Positions 35,010 through 43,783 are shown, numbered from the stretch's first letter. The stretch: DNA of 64,000 nucleotides from DASRAA01 sp036512955 (GCA_036512955.1 DATBZX010000294.1:1-64000); one strand, 5' to 3'. Numbers and translations are program-made. Notes: generated by a model from the sequence alone, not told the origin.

Positions 35010-35963
35010 TTACTGCACCCGGCCCAAGGCCTTGCCGGCGGGTGCAAACCCAGACGCCAGCGCCAGCGACGATTTGTACTCGCTCACCGCGCCAGATTTG
35101 TTGCCCATCTTTTCATAAAGCTGCCCCAGAAGGTAATGGGCGCGAAACGCGGGAGCATCTTCCGCCATGGCATTGGAAGCCAAATACGTCTTCACGTATT
35201 GCACGGCGGTGGGGAAGTCCCGCCCTGACTGGAGAAGTTCGCTCGCCGCATTGTAATTAACCTCACTGCTCTTGTTGGGTTGCGCGATGGCCTGAGAAAT
35301 CGCATTCTGCATGTCATCGAGCCGTGAACGTCGCCGGAAGAACGAGGCCAGGTTCATCCAGTACTGTGCCGGATTCTTGGCGACCTTGATGGCTTGCCTG
35401 AGTTCATTTTCCGCGTAGGGGTAGCGCTTGTCCTTTTCCGCGACGATCGCCAATATCCAGTGTGACGTTGCCTCATCGTAACTGGCGACCTGAGTGGCCT
35501 GGTCGCGCGCTTTGTCGGCGCCGCCGCCCATGATCGACGGCGCTTCTGTGTAGTACTCAGCCAGATCAGCGTGAGCTTGCACATTGGCAGGGTCGAGCTT
35601 CACCGCCAGTTCGAATTCACTTTTCGTTTTGCGTGCCAGCGAAGCCGCCGAGAGCGGGTTGGCGGCCGACGCCTTCTCGCCGTATTCACGTCCCAGCCAC
35701 AGGTGGCACATGGCATTGTCTGGACTGGCACTGACGGCCCGCTCGCCATTCTTCACAGCATCGTCCCAATGTTCGATAGCGTAATAGGCGCGCGAAAGCA
35801 GGTTCAGGGACGCCGCATCATTCCGGCTGGAGAGGGTGCGAATGACCTCGTCGATGCTGCCGGATGCCAGCATCTTCTCGACTGTTGCGTCGGCGGCCGC
35901 GATTATCACGGCGCAGAAGAGAGCCAGCAGCATGATCGAATAGTTACGCACGAGAGATCTCAT
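35010..35963 (-). CDS. Exported TPR-repeat protein
   Basis: A 317-residue protein with a signal peptide (YSIMLLALFCAVIIAAADA) and about six tetratricopeptide-like helical hairpins (for example LLSRAYYAIEHWDDAVKNGE, AVKLDPANVQAHADLAEYY and LLGQLYEKMGNKSGAVSEYK). TPR proteins act as interaction scaffolds. Its start overlaps the stop of the adaptor gene (TGATG), and the TolC gene begins 11 bases after its stop, so the three are translated from one message. A role in organising the export assembly is inferred. Confidence 0.85.
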   Translation of the reverse strand: MRSLVRNYSIMLLALFCAVIIAAADATVEKMLASGSIDEVIRTLSSRNDAASLNLLSRAYYAIEHWDDAVKNGERAVSASPDNAMCHLWLGREYGEKASAANPLSAASLARKTKSEFELAVKLDPANVQAHADLAEYYTEAPSIMGGGADKARDQATQVASYDEATSHWILAIVAEKDKRYPYAENELRQAIKVAKNPAQYWMNLASFFRRRSRLDDMQNAISQAIAQPNKSSEVNYNAASELLQSGRDFPTAVQYVKTYLASNAMAEDAPAFRAHYLLGQLYEKMGNKSGAVSEYKSSLALASGFAPAGKALGRVQ

Positions 35964-37219
35964 CAGATGGGGTTCTTCACCGGCATCCCATCGCGGAGCG
36001 GCTGCATGTTGACTGCGCCAAGCGCCAGCACCGCGCCGTCTGAGATGCCTTTGGTGATTTCCACCCGGGTCAGGTTTGATACCGAGGTCTGCACGTTGCG
36101 CCGCTTGAGCTGGCCGTTAACGACCTGGAAAACATACTTTCCCTCGGCATCCTGCCGCACGGCTTCTCTTGGAACGGTGAGCGCGTTTTCGTGGCGCGCG
36201 AGTACAACGGCGACGCTCACGTTGGTATTAGGAAGCAGCTTGAGGTCGTCGTTGTCGAGCAGGCAAGTAACTTCCCCCACCATGCGAGTTCCACGCTGGA
36301 CAACATTTGTGGGCAGGTTTTCGATCGTGGTCTTCCACAGGCGACCGGGAAGCGCGTCCCAGGCGAGTTCGACGGGCTGGCCTTTTTGCAGGCGTCCGAT
36401 CTCCGGCTCGTCGACAAAAGCACGCACCCGAATGCGGTGCAAATTAGCGACTTGAATAAGAAGATCACCCGCCGCCGCAAAGGAGTCTTTGCGCACCGGC
36501 AGGTTGTAAACCATTCCGGAATGAGGCGATGAGATGTTCAAATTGCGTACCAAGTCGGTGGCCGCCGCCAGAGCGGCGCGCGCTTCCGCCAGTTGAGCTT
36601 CGGCGTGACCGATTTCCGGCTTGGAGAAGCGGTCGTGGAGCTTCTGCTCCAGCATGTGAAGGTTGGCCTCCGCCACGTGCAGTTGGACCTGAGCTGTATC
36701 GACTTCTGCTTGCGACGCTGCGCCGCTTTGCAGCAGTCGCTGCATCGCCTGTAGGGTCTTCTGTGCGGCATCCCGGTCCGCCTGTGCCTTCACTAAGGCG
36801 TTGCGAGTGGTGAGAACTTCCTCTTGCGTGCCGCCCGCTGATACGGCAAGCAGTTCGGATTCGGCGCCCTTCACTTGTGCCTGAGCCCGAGCTACTTGGG
36901 CCCGCGCCTCAGAGTCGTCCAACTGAATCAGCAACTGGTTTGCCTTTACCCACTCCCCGGGGAGGATCGAAACCCGCTTGACCCTTGTGGACATCGGGGC
37001 ATGGGCTTCGAAGTTGTCGATAGGCTCGACCTTGCCGTTGGTGGCGATGCTGGAAGTGATGGTCTCGCGATAGGACAGGGCGGTCCGGACCTGGACTTGG
37101 GTGCGCCGGAAAGCCAGCGAAAGCGTCAGGATCAACACGGCCAGTGCGACACCGATGAGGATGATCCAGCGAGGTTTCCAAGTCAGACGGGTGCGGCCGC
37201 TATCAATTGACTCTGCCAT
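35963..37219 (-). CDS. HlyD/RND-type periplasmic adaptor protein
   Basis: A 418-residue membrane-fusion protein: one N-terminal transmembrane helix (WIILIGVALAVLILTLSLAF), a lipoyl-like half (ATNGKVEPIDNFEAHAP), a long coiled-coil hairpin (ARAQVARAQAQVKGAE onward, about residues 100-200), the second lipoyl half, a beta-barrel and a C-terminal domain. The ATG at 37219 gives the shortest sensible N-terminus; 21 further codons are open upstream. It is the first gene of the operon with the TPR and TolC genes. No ABC or RND pump gene accompanies it. Confidence 0.88.
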   Translation of the reverse strand: MAESIDSGRTRLTWKPRWIILIGVALAVLILTLSLAFRRTQVQVRTALSYRETITSSIATNGKVEPIDNFEAHAPMSTRVKRVSILPGEWVKANQLLIQLDDSEARAQVARAQAQVKGAESELLAVSAGGTQEEVLTTRNALVKAQADRDAAQKTLQAMQRLLQSGAASQAEVDTAQVQLHVAEANLHMLEQKLHDRFSKPEIGHAEAQLAEARAALAAATDLVRNLNISSPHSGMVYNLPVRKDSFAAAGDLLIQVANLHRIRVRAFVDEPEIGRLQKGQPVELAWDALPGRLWKTTIENLPTNVVQRGTRMVGEVTCLLDNDDLKLLPNTNVSVAVVLARHENALTVPREAVRQDAEGKYVFQVVNGQLKRRNVQTSVSNLTRVEITKGISDGAVLALGAVNMQPLRDGMPVKNPI

Positions 37220-37304
37220 CGGCGTCCAAAGACTCCAGTATAGCCTAGCTGGCGGCTGCCTCCGAGGTTGAGCTTCGCCCATTCCCGCCGATTACAATAG
37301 CCGC

Positions 37305-37709
37305 ATGGCAAAAAGCAAGAGCTACACGCCCGAGCATGCAGAATCGGGTCTCGACGCCAAGCTGCCGGAGATTGAAACCTGGCCGAACCAGTTTCCAGAT
37401 TACGAGATCGTGATTGACGTTCCCGAGTTCACGTCGGTCTGCCCCAAGACCGGGCTGCCTGACTTCGGAATTCTTTGGATCCGCTACGTGCCTGCCAAAG
37501 ACTGCCTGGAACTGAAGTCCCTGAAGGAGTACCTGACTGCCTATCGCAACCTGGGGATCTTCCAGGAGAACATCGTCAATCGCGTGCTGGAAGACGTGGT
37601 GCGCGCGTCCAAGCCGAAATGGGCTGAGGTGAAAGGCGAGTTCCGTCCGCGTGGCGGGATAGGTACTGTGGTCATCGCGCGCTATCCCAGAAGCAAAAAG
37701 CGGCCATAG
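37305..37709 (+). CDS. queF: NADPH-dependent preQ0 reductase (QueF, type I)
   Basis: A 134-residue enzyme of queuosine synthesis that reduces 7-cyano-7-deazaguanine to preQ1. The catalytic Cys and Asp are in FTSVCPKTGLPDFG, and the QueF signature LELKSLKEYLTAYRN follows. The short single-domain length is the type I form. It is divergent from the adaptor operon and lies 36 bases before the MFS gene. Other queuosine genes are not in the window. Confidence 0.96.
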   Translation: MAKSKSYTPEHAESGLDAKLPEIETWPNQFPDYEIVIDVPEFTSVCPKTGLPDFGILWIRYVPAKDCLELKSLKEYLTAYRNLGIFQENIVNRVLEDVVRASKPKWAEVKGEFRPRGGIGTVVIARYPRSKKRP

Positions 37710-37745
37710 TCTCAACGACGGCCACGTGGTATTCTCCGCCAACTG

Positions 37746-38993
37746 ATGACTTCCAAGACCAATGCCTGGGTTGCGCTACTGCTGTTGACTGGGCTGAATT
37801 TCGTCAACTACATCGACCGGTCGATCCTGTTTGCAGTACAGGAATTGGTAAAAGCGGAATTCGTCCTCAGCGATAAGCAAGTGGGGTTTCTGACTTCGGC
37901 ATTTTTCGCCTGCTACATGATCGCGGCACCACTGATCGCTCCACTGGCCGACCGTTACCCCCGCAAGTGGATCATGGCCGCAGGCGCGCTGGTGTGGAGT
38001 GTGGCAACACTTTTATCGGCCGTCACTCATAACTATGACGAGTTGCTGCTCCGCCATTTGATCGTCGGCATCGGCGAGGCTACGTTTGTGGTCATCTCGC
38101 CGGCATTCATCGCCGACTTGTTTCCCGAGAACCGCCGCGGGCGAGTTCTGTCGATCTTCTACCTGGCGATTCCGGTAGGCACAGCCCTGGGATACCTGGT
38201 CGGCGGATACCTTGGGCACCTACATGGCTGGCGCATGCCGTTCCTCATATGTGCGATCCCGGGTATGGTTTTGGCCTTGGGAGTCTGTCTTTTGAAAGAG
38301 CCGCAGCGCGGCGCCAGTGACCATTTGGCAGACAGCGTTGAGCGGGGCACGATATTCGGGCTTTTCCGGAACAAGGCCTACTGGACCGTCAGCCTGGGCA
38401 TGGCGATGATGACGTTCGCCGTCGGAGGCCTGCAGGTCTGGATGCCTACGTTCCTGTCACGCATGCGCGGCGTCCCACTGGAGCACGCCAACCTTGTGTT
38501 CGGCGTGATGACGCTGTTCAGCGGGATTGTGGCAACGCTTTTTGGCGGATGGCTTGGAGATCGCCTGCTGCGTCGCACCCCGGCTGCGTACCAGTTGGTT
38601 TCGGCGGTCGGAATGGCGCTTTCGATTCCCGCCATGGTGGTCGCCATCTATTTCATCGGGACGCCGATGTACGTGGCGATTATGCTGGGGGAATTTCTGT
38701 TGCTGCTAAACACAGCTCCCCTGAATGCTGCGCTGGTCAATAGCGTAAGCGCTCGAATTCGCGCCACAGCTATCGCGGTGAACTTATTCACGATTCACAT
38801 TCTTGGCGACGCGTTTTCGCCGACGCTGATCGGATGGATCTCCGATAAGACCAACCTGCAGACGGGATTCTTCTCTACCATCGTTGCGGTTGTGCTGTCG
38901 GCCATTATCTTGTTTTACGGCATGCGCTTCGCGCCCGCGCTTCCGAAAGGCAATCCAAGTCGCGATGCGACAGGCGGGGAAGTGCCGGCCTGA
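37746..38993 (+). CDS. MFS transporter, Spinster-like
   Basis: A 415-residue carrier with 12 predicted helices. The first loop has NYIDRSILFAVQ and the conserved MFS loop (PLADRYPRKWIMAAG) between helices 2 and 3; the early NYIDR motif is typical of the Spinster-like group that moves sphingolipid-like or organic molecules. Its last bases overlap the start of the glycosyltransferase gene (TGATG), implying a functional pair: possibly a lipid made or modified by the transferase is the transported molecule, but this is inference. Confidence 0.88.
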   Translation: MTSKTNAWVALLLLTGLNFVNYIDRSILFAVQELVKAEFVLSDKQVGFLTSAFFACYMIAAPLIAPLADRYPRKWIMAAGALVWSVATLLSAVTHNYDELLLRHLIVGIGEATFVVISPAFIADLFPENRRGRVLSIFYLAIPVGTALGYLVGGYLGHLHGWRMPFLICAIPGMVLALGVCLLKEPQRGASDHLADSVERGTIFGLFRNKAYWTVSLGMAMMTFAVGGLQVWMPTFLSRMRGVPLEHANLVFGVMTLFSGIVATLFGGWLGDRLLRRTPAAYQLVSAVGMALSIPAMVVAIYFIGTPMYVAIMLGEFLLLLNTAPLNAALVNSVSARIRATAIAVNLFTIHILGDAFSPTLIGWISDKTNLQTGFFSTIVAVVLSAIILFYGMRFAPALPKGNPSRDATGGEVPA

Positions 38994-40228
38994 TGATTTC
39001 TGATTTTCTGCAACATCCTGTGGTGTGGTCCTGCAGCATCTTCTTGGGCGCAGTGTGGCTGTCACGGCTATTTGCCGTTGGCCTCAACATGCATAAGATC
39101 GCGGAGATCACCCGGCCGGAATACGATGCTTCGCCAGTCGATGCATCGGGACGCGTGCCACGCATCAGCATTGTGGTTCCGGCCCGTAACGAAGCGGAGC
39201 ACATTGATGCTGCTTTGATCTCGTTGCTGCAACTCGACTATCCCGACTACGAAGTCATCGCCGTCGATGACCGTTCGGAAGATGCTACCGGCGCCATTCT
39301 CGACCGATTGCAGGCGCAGTGGAGGGAGAGGGGAGAGGCTTCGCATCACCGGCTGAAAGTGCTGCACGTTACGGAACTGCCACCGGGTTGGTTAGGTAAA
39401 ACTCATGCCATGTGGCAGGCCGGGAAACAGGCGACTGGAGATTGGCTGCTCTTCACAGACGCCGATGTTGTGTTCCGAAACGATGCACTTCGCCGGGCGG
39501 TGGTGTACGCGGAACGGGAGCAAGCCGATCACGTAGTGTTGTTTCCAACCATGGTCATGAAGTCGATGGGTGAACGCACGATGATGGCGTTCTTCCAGTC
39601 GCAATTTGTGTTCGCACACCGTCCCTGGAAAGTTGCCGATCCAAAATCACGCGATTCAATGGGAGTAGGTGCGTTCAACCTCATTCGCCGCGAGGTATAC
39701 GAGCGCATCGGCACCTACCAGCGACTGCGCCTGGCTGTGCTCGACGACATGAAGCTGGGTGAGTTGGTGAAGCAGGAAGGCTTTCGTCAATGCTGCGCCT
39801 TCGGCCGCGATCTGCTCAAACTGCGTTGGGTGTTCGGCGCGATGGGCATGGTGCGCAACCTGACTAAGAATTTCTTCGCCATCCTCCACTTCAATACCGC
39901 CTTTGCCGTACTGGCGGTCTGCGGCATCCTGATCGTGAACCTTGGACCATTCGCCGGCATTTGGATCGCCCAGGGGTGGGAGCGCGCGGGCTTCCTTGCA
40001 GCACTGGTAACGCTGGTGGCGATCTACGTTGGCATGTCGCGGCGCAGCGACATCTCGCCTTTCTACGTGCTACTGCATCCTGTCGGTACGCTGCTGTTCA
40101 GCTATGCCGTCGTACGTTCTGTTGTCTTGACCCTCGCCCGAGGTGGCGTGGTTTGGCGCGGGACGTTTTATTCACTCGCTGAATTGAAAAAGTTCAGCCG
40201 GGAAGCACCTCGCTGGAACTGGCTATAA
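38993..40228 (+). CDS. Family 2 glycosyltransferase with membrane anchors (HpnB/CrtQ-like)
   Basis: A 411-residue enzyme. An N-terminal transmembrane helix precedes the GT-A core (ISIVVPARNEAEHIDAAL, VDDRSEDAT, and the metal-binding TDADVVF). LPPGWLGKTHAMWQAG and the later DDMKLGELVKQEGF resemble hopene- or carotenoid-linked transferases. Three or four helices form the C-terminus. It is translationally coupled to the MFS gene. The acceptor is probably a polyprenyl or other lipid; substrate specificity is not readable. Confidence 0.85.
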   Translation: MISDFLQHPVVWSCSIFLGAVWLSRLFAVGLNMHKIAEITRPEYDASPVDASGRVPRISIVVPARNEAEHIDAALISLLQLDYPDYEVIAVDDRSEDATGAILDRLQAQWRERGEASHHRLKVLHVTELPPGWLGKTHAMWQAGKQATGDWLLFTDADVVFRNDALRRAVVYAEREQADHVVLFPTMVMKSMGERTMMAFFQSQFVFAHRPWKVADPKSRDSMGVGAFNLIRREVYERIGTYQRLRLAVLDDMKLGELVKQEGFRQCCAFGRDLLKLRWVFGAMGMVRNLTKNFFAILHFNTAFAVLAVCGILIVNLGPFAGIWIAQGWERAGFLAALVTLVAIYVGMSRRSDISPFYVLLHPVGTLLFSYAVVRSVVLTLARGGVVWRGTFYSLAELKKFSREAPRWNWL

Positions 40229-40244
40229 ACAAGGGGCCGCCGGT

Positions 40245-40772
40245 TTATTTCGTCGGCTCCATCCTCAGGGCGTCATTGAAGCGATTGAAGTAATTGAACA
40301 GCCCGATGGCCGCCAGCAGTTCGATAATCTCGCCCTCGTCATAGTGGAGGCGCAATTCTGCCCAGAAGGCGTCATCTACTTCGTGTGGGTCGCGCGTGAC
40401 CCGTTCGGCCAACTCGAGAGCAGCCTTTTCCGCCTCGGTGAAATCGGCGCGATTGCGGAAATCGGCGAGGTTGTCGATCTGGTCGTCGCTCCAGCCGTGC
40501 CGCCTTGCCAAGGCGGTGTGGGACGACAGTCAATACTCGCAGCGGTTGATCTGCGAGGTGCGGACGATCACCAGTTCCTTCAGCTTTGCCAGAACGGTAC
40601 CGGTGTTCATCACCGCTCGAAAATGGGCGATCATGGTCCGGAAAATTTCCGGCCGATGCGCGGCGGTACGGAACATGTTGGGTACGTTTCCGCGCTCCTG
40701 CAGATAGACGTCGTAGATTTTCCTGGTTTCGGGATCGACCTGGTCATTATCGAGTCGCGTTATTCGGGGCAT
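40245..40772 (-). CDS. AhpD-like (carboxymuconolactone decarboxylase family) protein with in-frame TGA: candidate selenoprotein
   Basis: Read straight through, this is a 175-residue CMD-fold protein beginning MPRITRLDND. An in-frame TGA at 40530-40532 falls exactly at the second residue of the redox pair: the AhpD pattern E-x11-C-x2-C-x3-H appears as KELVIVRTSQINRCEY, then TGA, then LSSH. Both halves keep one frame and full family similarity (TALARRHGWSDDQI and ALELAERVTRDP follow the TGA), with no other stop. A SECIS-like hairpin lies just after the TGA. The simplest reading is selenocysteine in a CxxU motif of a peroxidase- or disulfide-reductase-type protein. The alternative is a nonsense mutation of a Cys codon (TGC or TGT to TGA). 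selA, selB, selC and selD are not in the window. Confidence 0.75.
40479..40529 (-). promoter_or_regulatory. SECIS-like stem-loop downstream of the TGA
   Basis: On the minus strand, 13 bases after the TGA a perfect 7-bp stem (CCGCCTT with AAGGCGG, 40500-40516) closes a GGC loop. The loop begins 21 bases after the TGA, within the range known for bacterial SECIS elements, and starts with GG as is usual. The immediate downstream CTGTCGTC can pair with GACGACCAG (40479-40487), with one bulged base, giving a long lower stem. The bulged U of the E. coli fdhF element is not obvious. Confidence 0.6.
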
Positions 40773-40875
40773 GAAGCGATTGTAAGGCAAGCGGCGAGCA
40801 AGCAGCGGACGCCTCTCGGCGGCAGGCGAAAAGGCGTCCGACGTTGCTGTGCCGAGATCGGCGGGAAGGTGCCAG

Positions 40876-41223
40876 TTATTTAGCGAAAGACTTGATAGCG
40901 TTGGCTTCGTCTTCCTGCACATCGAACACCGTGTAAAGTTTGGTGATCTGCAGCAGGTCGTGCACTTTCTTGGTCAGGTGCAGCAACTTGAGTTCGCCGC
41001 CCTGACGTTGCACGGAGGTAAACGCGCTGACCAGTTCGCCGATACCGGAGCTGTCGATATAGCTGACGTCGCCCAGATTCAGCAGGATATGCTTGGCGCC
41101 TTTGCCGAGAACGTCCTTGATGGTGTCGCGCAATACCACGCTGCCTTCGCCCAAAGTGATTCTCCCGCTCAAGTCAACGATGGTCACACCATCCACTTGC
41201 CGGGTGCTTGCTTTCATGCTCAC
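40876..41223 (-). CDS. STAS-domain anti-sigma factor antagonist (SpoIIAA/RsbV type)
   Basis: A 115-residue STAS protein with the phosphorylatable Ser in YIDSSGIGEL. In partner-switching systems it releases a sigma factor by binding the anti-sigma kinase, and phosphorylation inactivates it. AGGAGG precedes the GTG start by seven bases, and the GTG overlaps the stop of the kinase gene (GTGA), so the two proteins are made together. No sigma factor gene is adjacent. Confidence 0.92.
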   Translation of the reverse strand: MSMKASTRQVDGVTIVDLSGRITLGEGSVVLRDTIKDVLGKGAKHILLNLGDVSYIDSSGIGELVSAFTSVQRQGGELKLLHLTKKVHDLLQITKLYTVFDVQEDEANAIKSFAK

Positions 41224-41669
41224 GTGGAAGCCTCCTGTCGGTCCAGTTCAGTACCTGGTATCCGTTTGATCAATGTAATTTCAGTGCCCGGCTCCAGTTT
41301 TCGGAACCGTACTTCGTCCATAAATGCCCGGATCAGGAATATACCGCGGCCGGACTGTTTCATCAGGTTCTCCGGCGCGAGGGGATCAGGGACTTCATCG
41401 GGTTCGAGACCCTTGCCTTCATCCCCAATGGTAATTATCAACTCCCGGCCGTTTTGTTCAAACGACAAATCGACTCGCTTGTCGGGATCGTAGGCGTTGC
41501 CATGCAAGACCGCGTTGACCATGGCCTCGCGAACAGCCATGGTCAGGCCGCCCCGAACGTCCTCATCGAAGCCAGCCTGAGTGGCGACCTGCTCGGCCAT
41601 CTCTTCCGCTTTGTTCACGCTTTCCAGCGTGGATTCCATCCGGTACGAAACCTTCGATTGCGCGGTCAT
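41220..41669 (-). CDS. Serine-kinase anti-sigma factor (RsbW-like)
   Basis: A 149-residue GHKL ATPase: VREAMVNAVLHGNAYD carries the conserved Glu and Asn that bind Mg-ATP, GDEGKGLEPDEVPDP is the second motif, and SGRGIFLIRAFMDEV is the third. This is the RsbW/SpoIIAB arrangement, which binds a sigma factor and phosphorylates the STAS partner encoded next. The open frame extends 17 codons upstream; the ATG at 41669 is preferred. Which sigma factor it controls is unknown. Confidence 0.92.
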   Translation of the reverse strand: MTAQSKVSYRMESTLESVNKAEEMAEQVATQAGFDEDVRGGLTMAVREAMVNAVLHGNAYDPDKRVDLSFEQNGRELIITIGDEGKGLEPDEVPDPLAPENLMKQSGRGIFLIRAFMDEVRFRKLEPGTEITLIKRIPGTELDRQEAST

Positions 41670-41773
41670 GAATTGGCCGTTTCCGCATGGCTCACTCTTA
41701 ACCGAGCCTTCGGAACACATTCCTCAGGATTCTGCAGTTTGCCTTGTCAGGCGGATACTTGTCAACGTAAGCG

Positions 41774-42058
41774 TCAGCGAAGGGTCAACTTCCGCGCGTC
41801 ACGCCGGAATTGCCAGTAAAAACCGGCTGTGAAGACAAGCAGCACAGGCACGATGAGTGGAGTCCACCCGGGCAACAGGCCAATGATGGGGATTTGGTGA
41901 AGCAGGCTCAGCGGGTCCCATCCCACAGCGCCGCCCGTTTGAGGCGGATTGGCGATCGCGGAATAGACCAAAGCCACCAGCAGAGCCGTGATGGGAATTA
42001 AGACAAGAACCAATATCAGGGCGGCAATTCCAGCCAACACGCGTTTCAAGTATTTCAT
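41774..42058 (-). CDS. Small membrane protein, two TM helices
   Basis: A 94-residue protein: an N-terminal helix (GIAALILVLVLIPITALLVALVY), a Pro/Gly loop, a second helix (LIVPVLLVFTAGFYW) and a basic tail (RRDARKLTLR). I do not recognise a family. It precedes the anti-sigma pair on the same strand by about 105 bases and is divergent from the TetR gene. Confidence 0.65.
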   Translation of the reverse strand: MKYLKRVLAGIAALILVLVLIPITALLVALVYSAIANPPQTGGAVGWDPLSLLHQIPIIGLLPGWTPLIVPVLLVFTAGFYWQFRRDARKLTLR

Positions 42059-42197
42059 GAGGTCAGACGTCCTCTCGGACCGCTCTCTTCTGGCGCCAAC
42101 GGAGTAGCGGCAAACAGAGTGCGTATCGGGTCGGGTCGTTGTGTTTCCGGTAGAACAGGGGGCATTTGTCCAAACGCCGAGGAGGTGTTAAATTAGA

Positions 42198-42207
42198 ACG
42201 AACGTTC
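42198..42207. promoter_or_regulatory. Candidate TetR-family operator
   Basis: CGAACGTTCG is a perfect 10-base palindrome in the AT-rich region 43 bases before the TetR start codon. TetR proteins of the acyl-CoA type often bind GAACG-CGTTC-like palindromes and regulate themselves. This one is placed to do so and to act on the downstream operon. Confidence 0.55.
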
Positions 42208-42249
42208 GAATGAAATTTGTGGGGCCGCCCGCAACTCAGGAACCAGTCC

Positions 42250-42996
42250 ATGACAGCGTCGACGATCCCGGTCCAGCCTCGCACTCCCGGTCAGGATACC
42301 CGCTTCGATCGCAGATTCTCCGAAATTCTCGACTATGCCGCCGAGGTTTTTGCCGAGAAGGGTTACGAAGGCGCCTCCATGCGCGACTTGTCGCGGCTCA
42401 GCGGCATGTCGCTCGCGGGACTCTACTACTATTTCGACTCCAAGGAAAAACTGCTCTACCACATCCAGAAGCACACCTTCACCACCATCGTCGATCGCCT
42501 GCGCGAGCGTCTGGCTGCAAGCAGCAACCCGGAAGAGCGCATCCGTATATTCGTGCACAACCATGTGGACTATGCAGTGAGCAACCAGACGGCCATGAAA
42601 GTCCTCTCGCACGAGGATGATGCTTTGAAGGATGGTCATGGTGCGGAACTGGCGGCCATCAAGCGCGAGTATTACCGAATCTGCATCGGGCTGGTGGACG
42701 ACTTGGCCAAGGCAGAGCAACTCACGCGACTGGGGCAAAACACAGCCGCAGCCGGCGGCGTATCGACGCGCACCGCCGTCATGGGCCTGTTCGGAATGAT
42801 GAACTGGCTGTACACCTGGTACAAACCGCGGGTTGATCCGGGTGCAGAGGTCATTGCGCGACAAATCAGCGACATCTTCTTACAGGGCGTGCGCGGCGGA
42901 CGCGAGTCGGCGTGGCAACCTGCACAACGGGTTGACGCCATCGCGGGAGAATCCACTGCGTCGTTACCCAGGAAACGCACCCGGAAACGGTCCTGA
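42250..42996 (+). CDS. TetR-family transcriptional regulator
   Basis: A 248-residue repressor-type protein. The N-terminal helix-turn-helix is clear: AAEVFAEKGYEGASMRDLSRLSGMSLAGLYYYF in consecutive parts (residues about 30-62). The ligand domain (about 80-200) has no recognisable specificity motif. AGGA precedes the ATG by eight bases. It is followed four bases later by the enoyl-CoA-hydratase gene, so an acyl-CoA or aromatic ligand is likely. The C-terminal tail is basic. Confidence 0.9.
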   Translation: MTASTIPVQPRTPGQDTRFDRRFSEILDYAAEVFAEKGYEGASMRDLSRLSGMSLAGLYYYFDSKEKLLYHIQKHTFTTIVDRLRERLAASSNPEERIRIFVHNHVDYAVSNQTAMKVLSHEDDALKDGHGAELAAIKREYYRICIGLVDDLAKAEQLTRLGQNTAAAGGVSTRTAVMGLFGMMNWLYTWYKPRVDPGAEVIARQISDIFLQGVRGGRESAWQPAQRVDAIAGESTASLPRKRTRKRS

Positions 42997-43000
42997 CACC

Positions 43001-43783
43001 ATGATGACACTCGTCAGCAAGCCCGCCTTCAATCGCATCAACGTTGACCTCGGAGCTTCCGTGGTTCGCATCACGTTGAACAACCCACCGCTCAACGTGA
43101 TTGACATGGAGATGATGGGCGAGCTGCTGGCTGCCTTGGAGCAGATCGAGGTAATCGCAGACGTCAGCACGATCGTGTTCGCAGGTTCTGAGCGTGCGTT
43201 CTCCAGCGGCGTTGACATTGCCGCGCATGACGCCCAGAACGTGCGAAACATGCTGACGGCGTTTCACAGCGTGATCCGGGCCGTGGTCGCGACGAAGAAA
43301 GTCACCATTGCAGCCGTGCGACGCCACTGCCTGGGAGGTGCGGCGGAGTTGGCGATGTTGTGCGACATTGTTTATGCCTCGCCGGATTCCGTCTGGGGAT
43401 TCCCAGAGATCAAACTGGCGTGCTATCCACCGGTGGCGGCTGCGGCGCTGGCGTCGATTGTTGGGCAAAAGCTGGCTGCGGAGATGATCCTGACGGGACG
43501 CACGATCACCGGTCAGGAAGCCTTGGCCGCCGGATTGGTCAACGGGTTGGCCGACGATCCGGAGACTCTGGTTACCGAGTGCATCGCGCGGGTGTCGCAG
43601 TTAAGTCCAGCCGCGATGGCTGTGGCCAAGAAAGCGTTGTACGCGTGGGATTCAATTCACTTCGACAAGGGCCTGGCCCGCTCCGAACAGATCTATTTCG
43701 ACGAACTGATGAAGACCGCAGATGCGCAAGAGGGTATCCAGGCGCACCTCGAGCGACGCAGGCCGAAGTGGACCGGGAAGTGA
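43001..43783 (+). CDS. Enoyl-CoA hydratase/isomerase family protein, dienoyl-CoA-hydratase-like
   Basis: A 260-residue crotonase-fold enzyme. The oxyanion-hole segments are FAGSERAFSSGVDIAAH and HCLGGAAELAMLCDIVYA, and the later FPEIKLACYPPVAA is reminiscent of cyclohexa-1,5-diene-1-carbonyl-CoA hydratases of the benzoyl-CoA route. That specific call is tentative; ordinary enoyl-CoA hydratase activity fits equally. It sits between the TetR gene and a 4-hydroxybenzoyl-CoA-reductase-like set, which strengthens an aromatic-CoA role. Confidence 0.75.
   Translation: MMTLVSKPAFNRINVDLGASVVRITLNNPPLNVIDMEMMGELLAALEQIEVIADVSTIVFAGSERAFSSGVDIAAHDAQNVRNMLTAFHSVIRAVVATKKVTIAAVRRHCLGGAAELAMLCDIVYASPDSVWGFPEIKLACYPPVAAAALASIVGQKLAAEMILTGRTITGQEALAAGLVNGLADDPETLVTECIARVSQLSPAAMAVAKKALYAWDSIHFDKGLARSEQIYFDELMKTADAQEGIQAHLERRRPKWTGK

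Noticed and set aside
40530..40532. Treating the two halves of the AhpD-like gene as separate genes
   Set aside because: They share one frame, one family alignment and one redox motif split only by the TGA, and the second half has no start signal of its own near the break.
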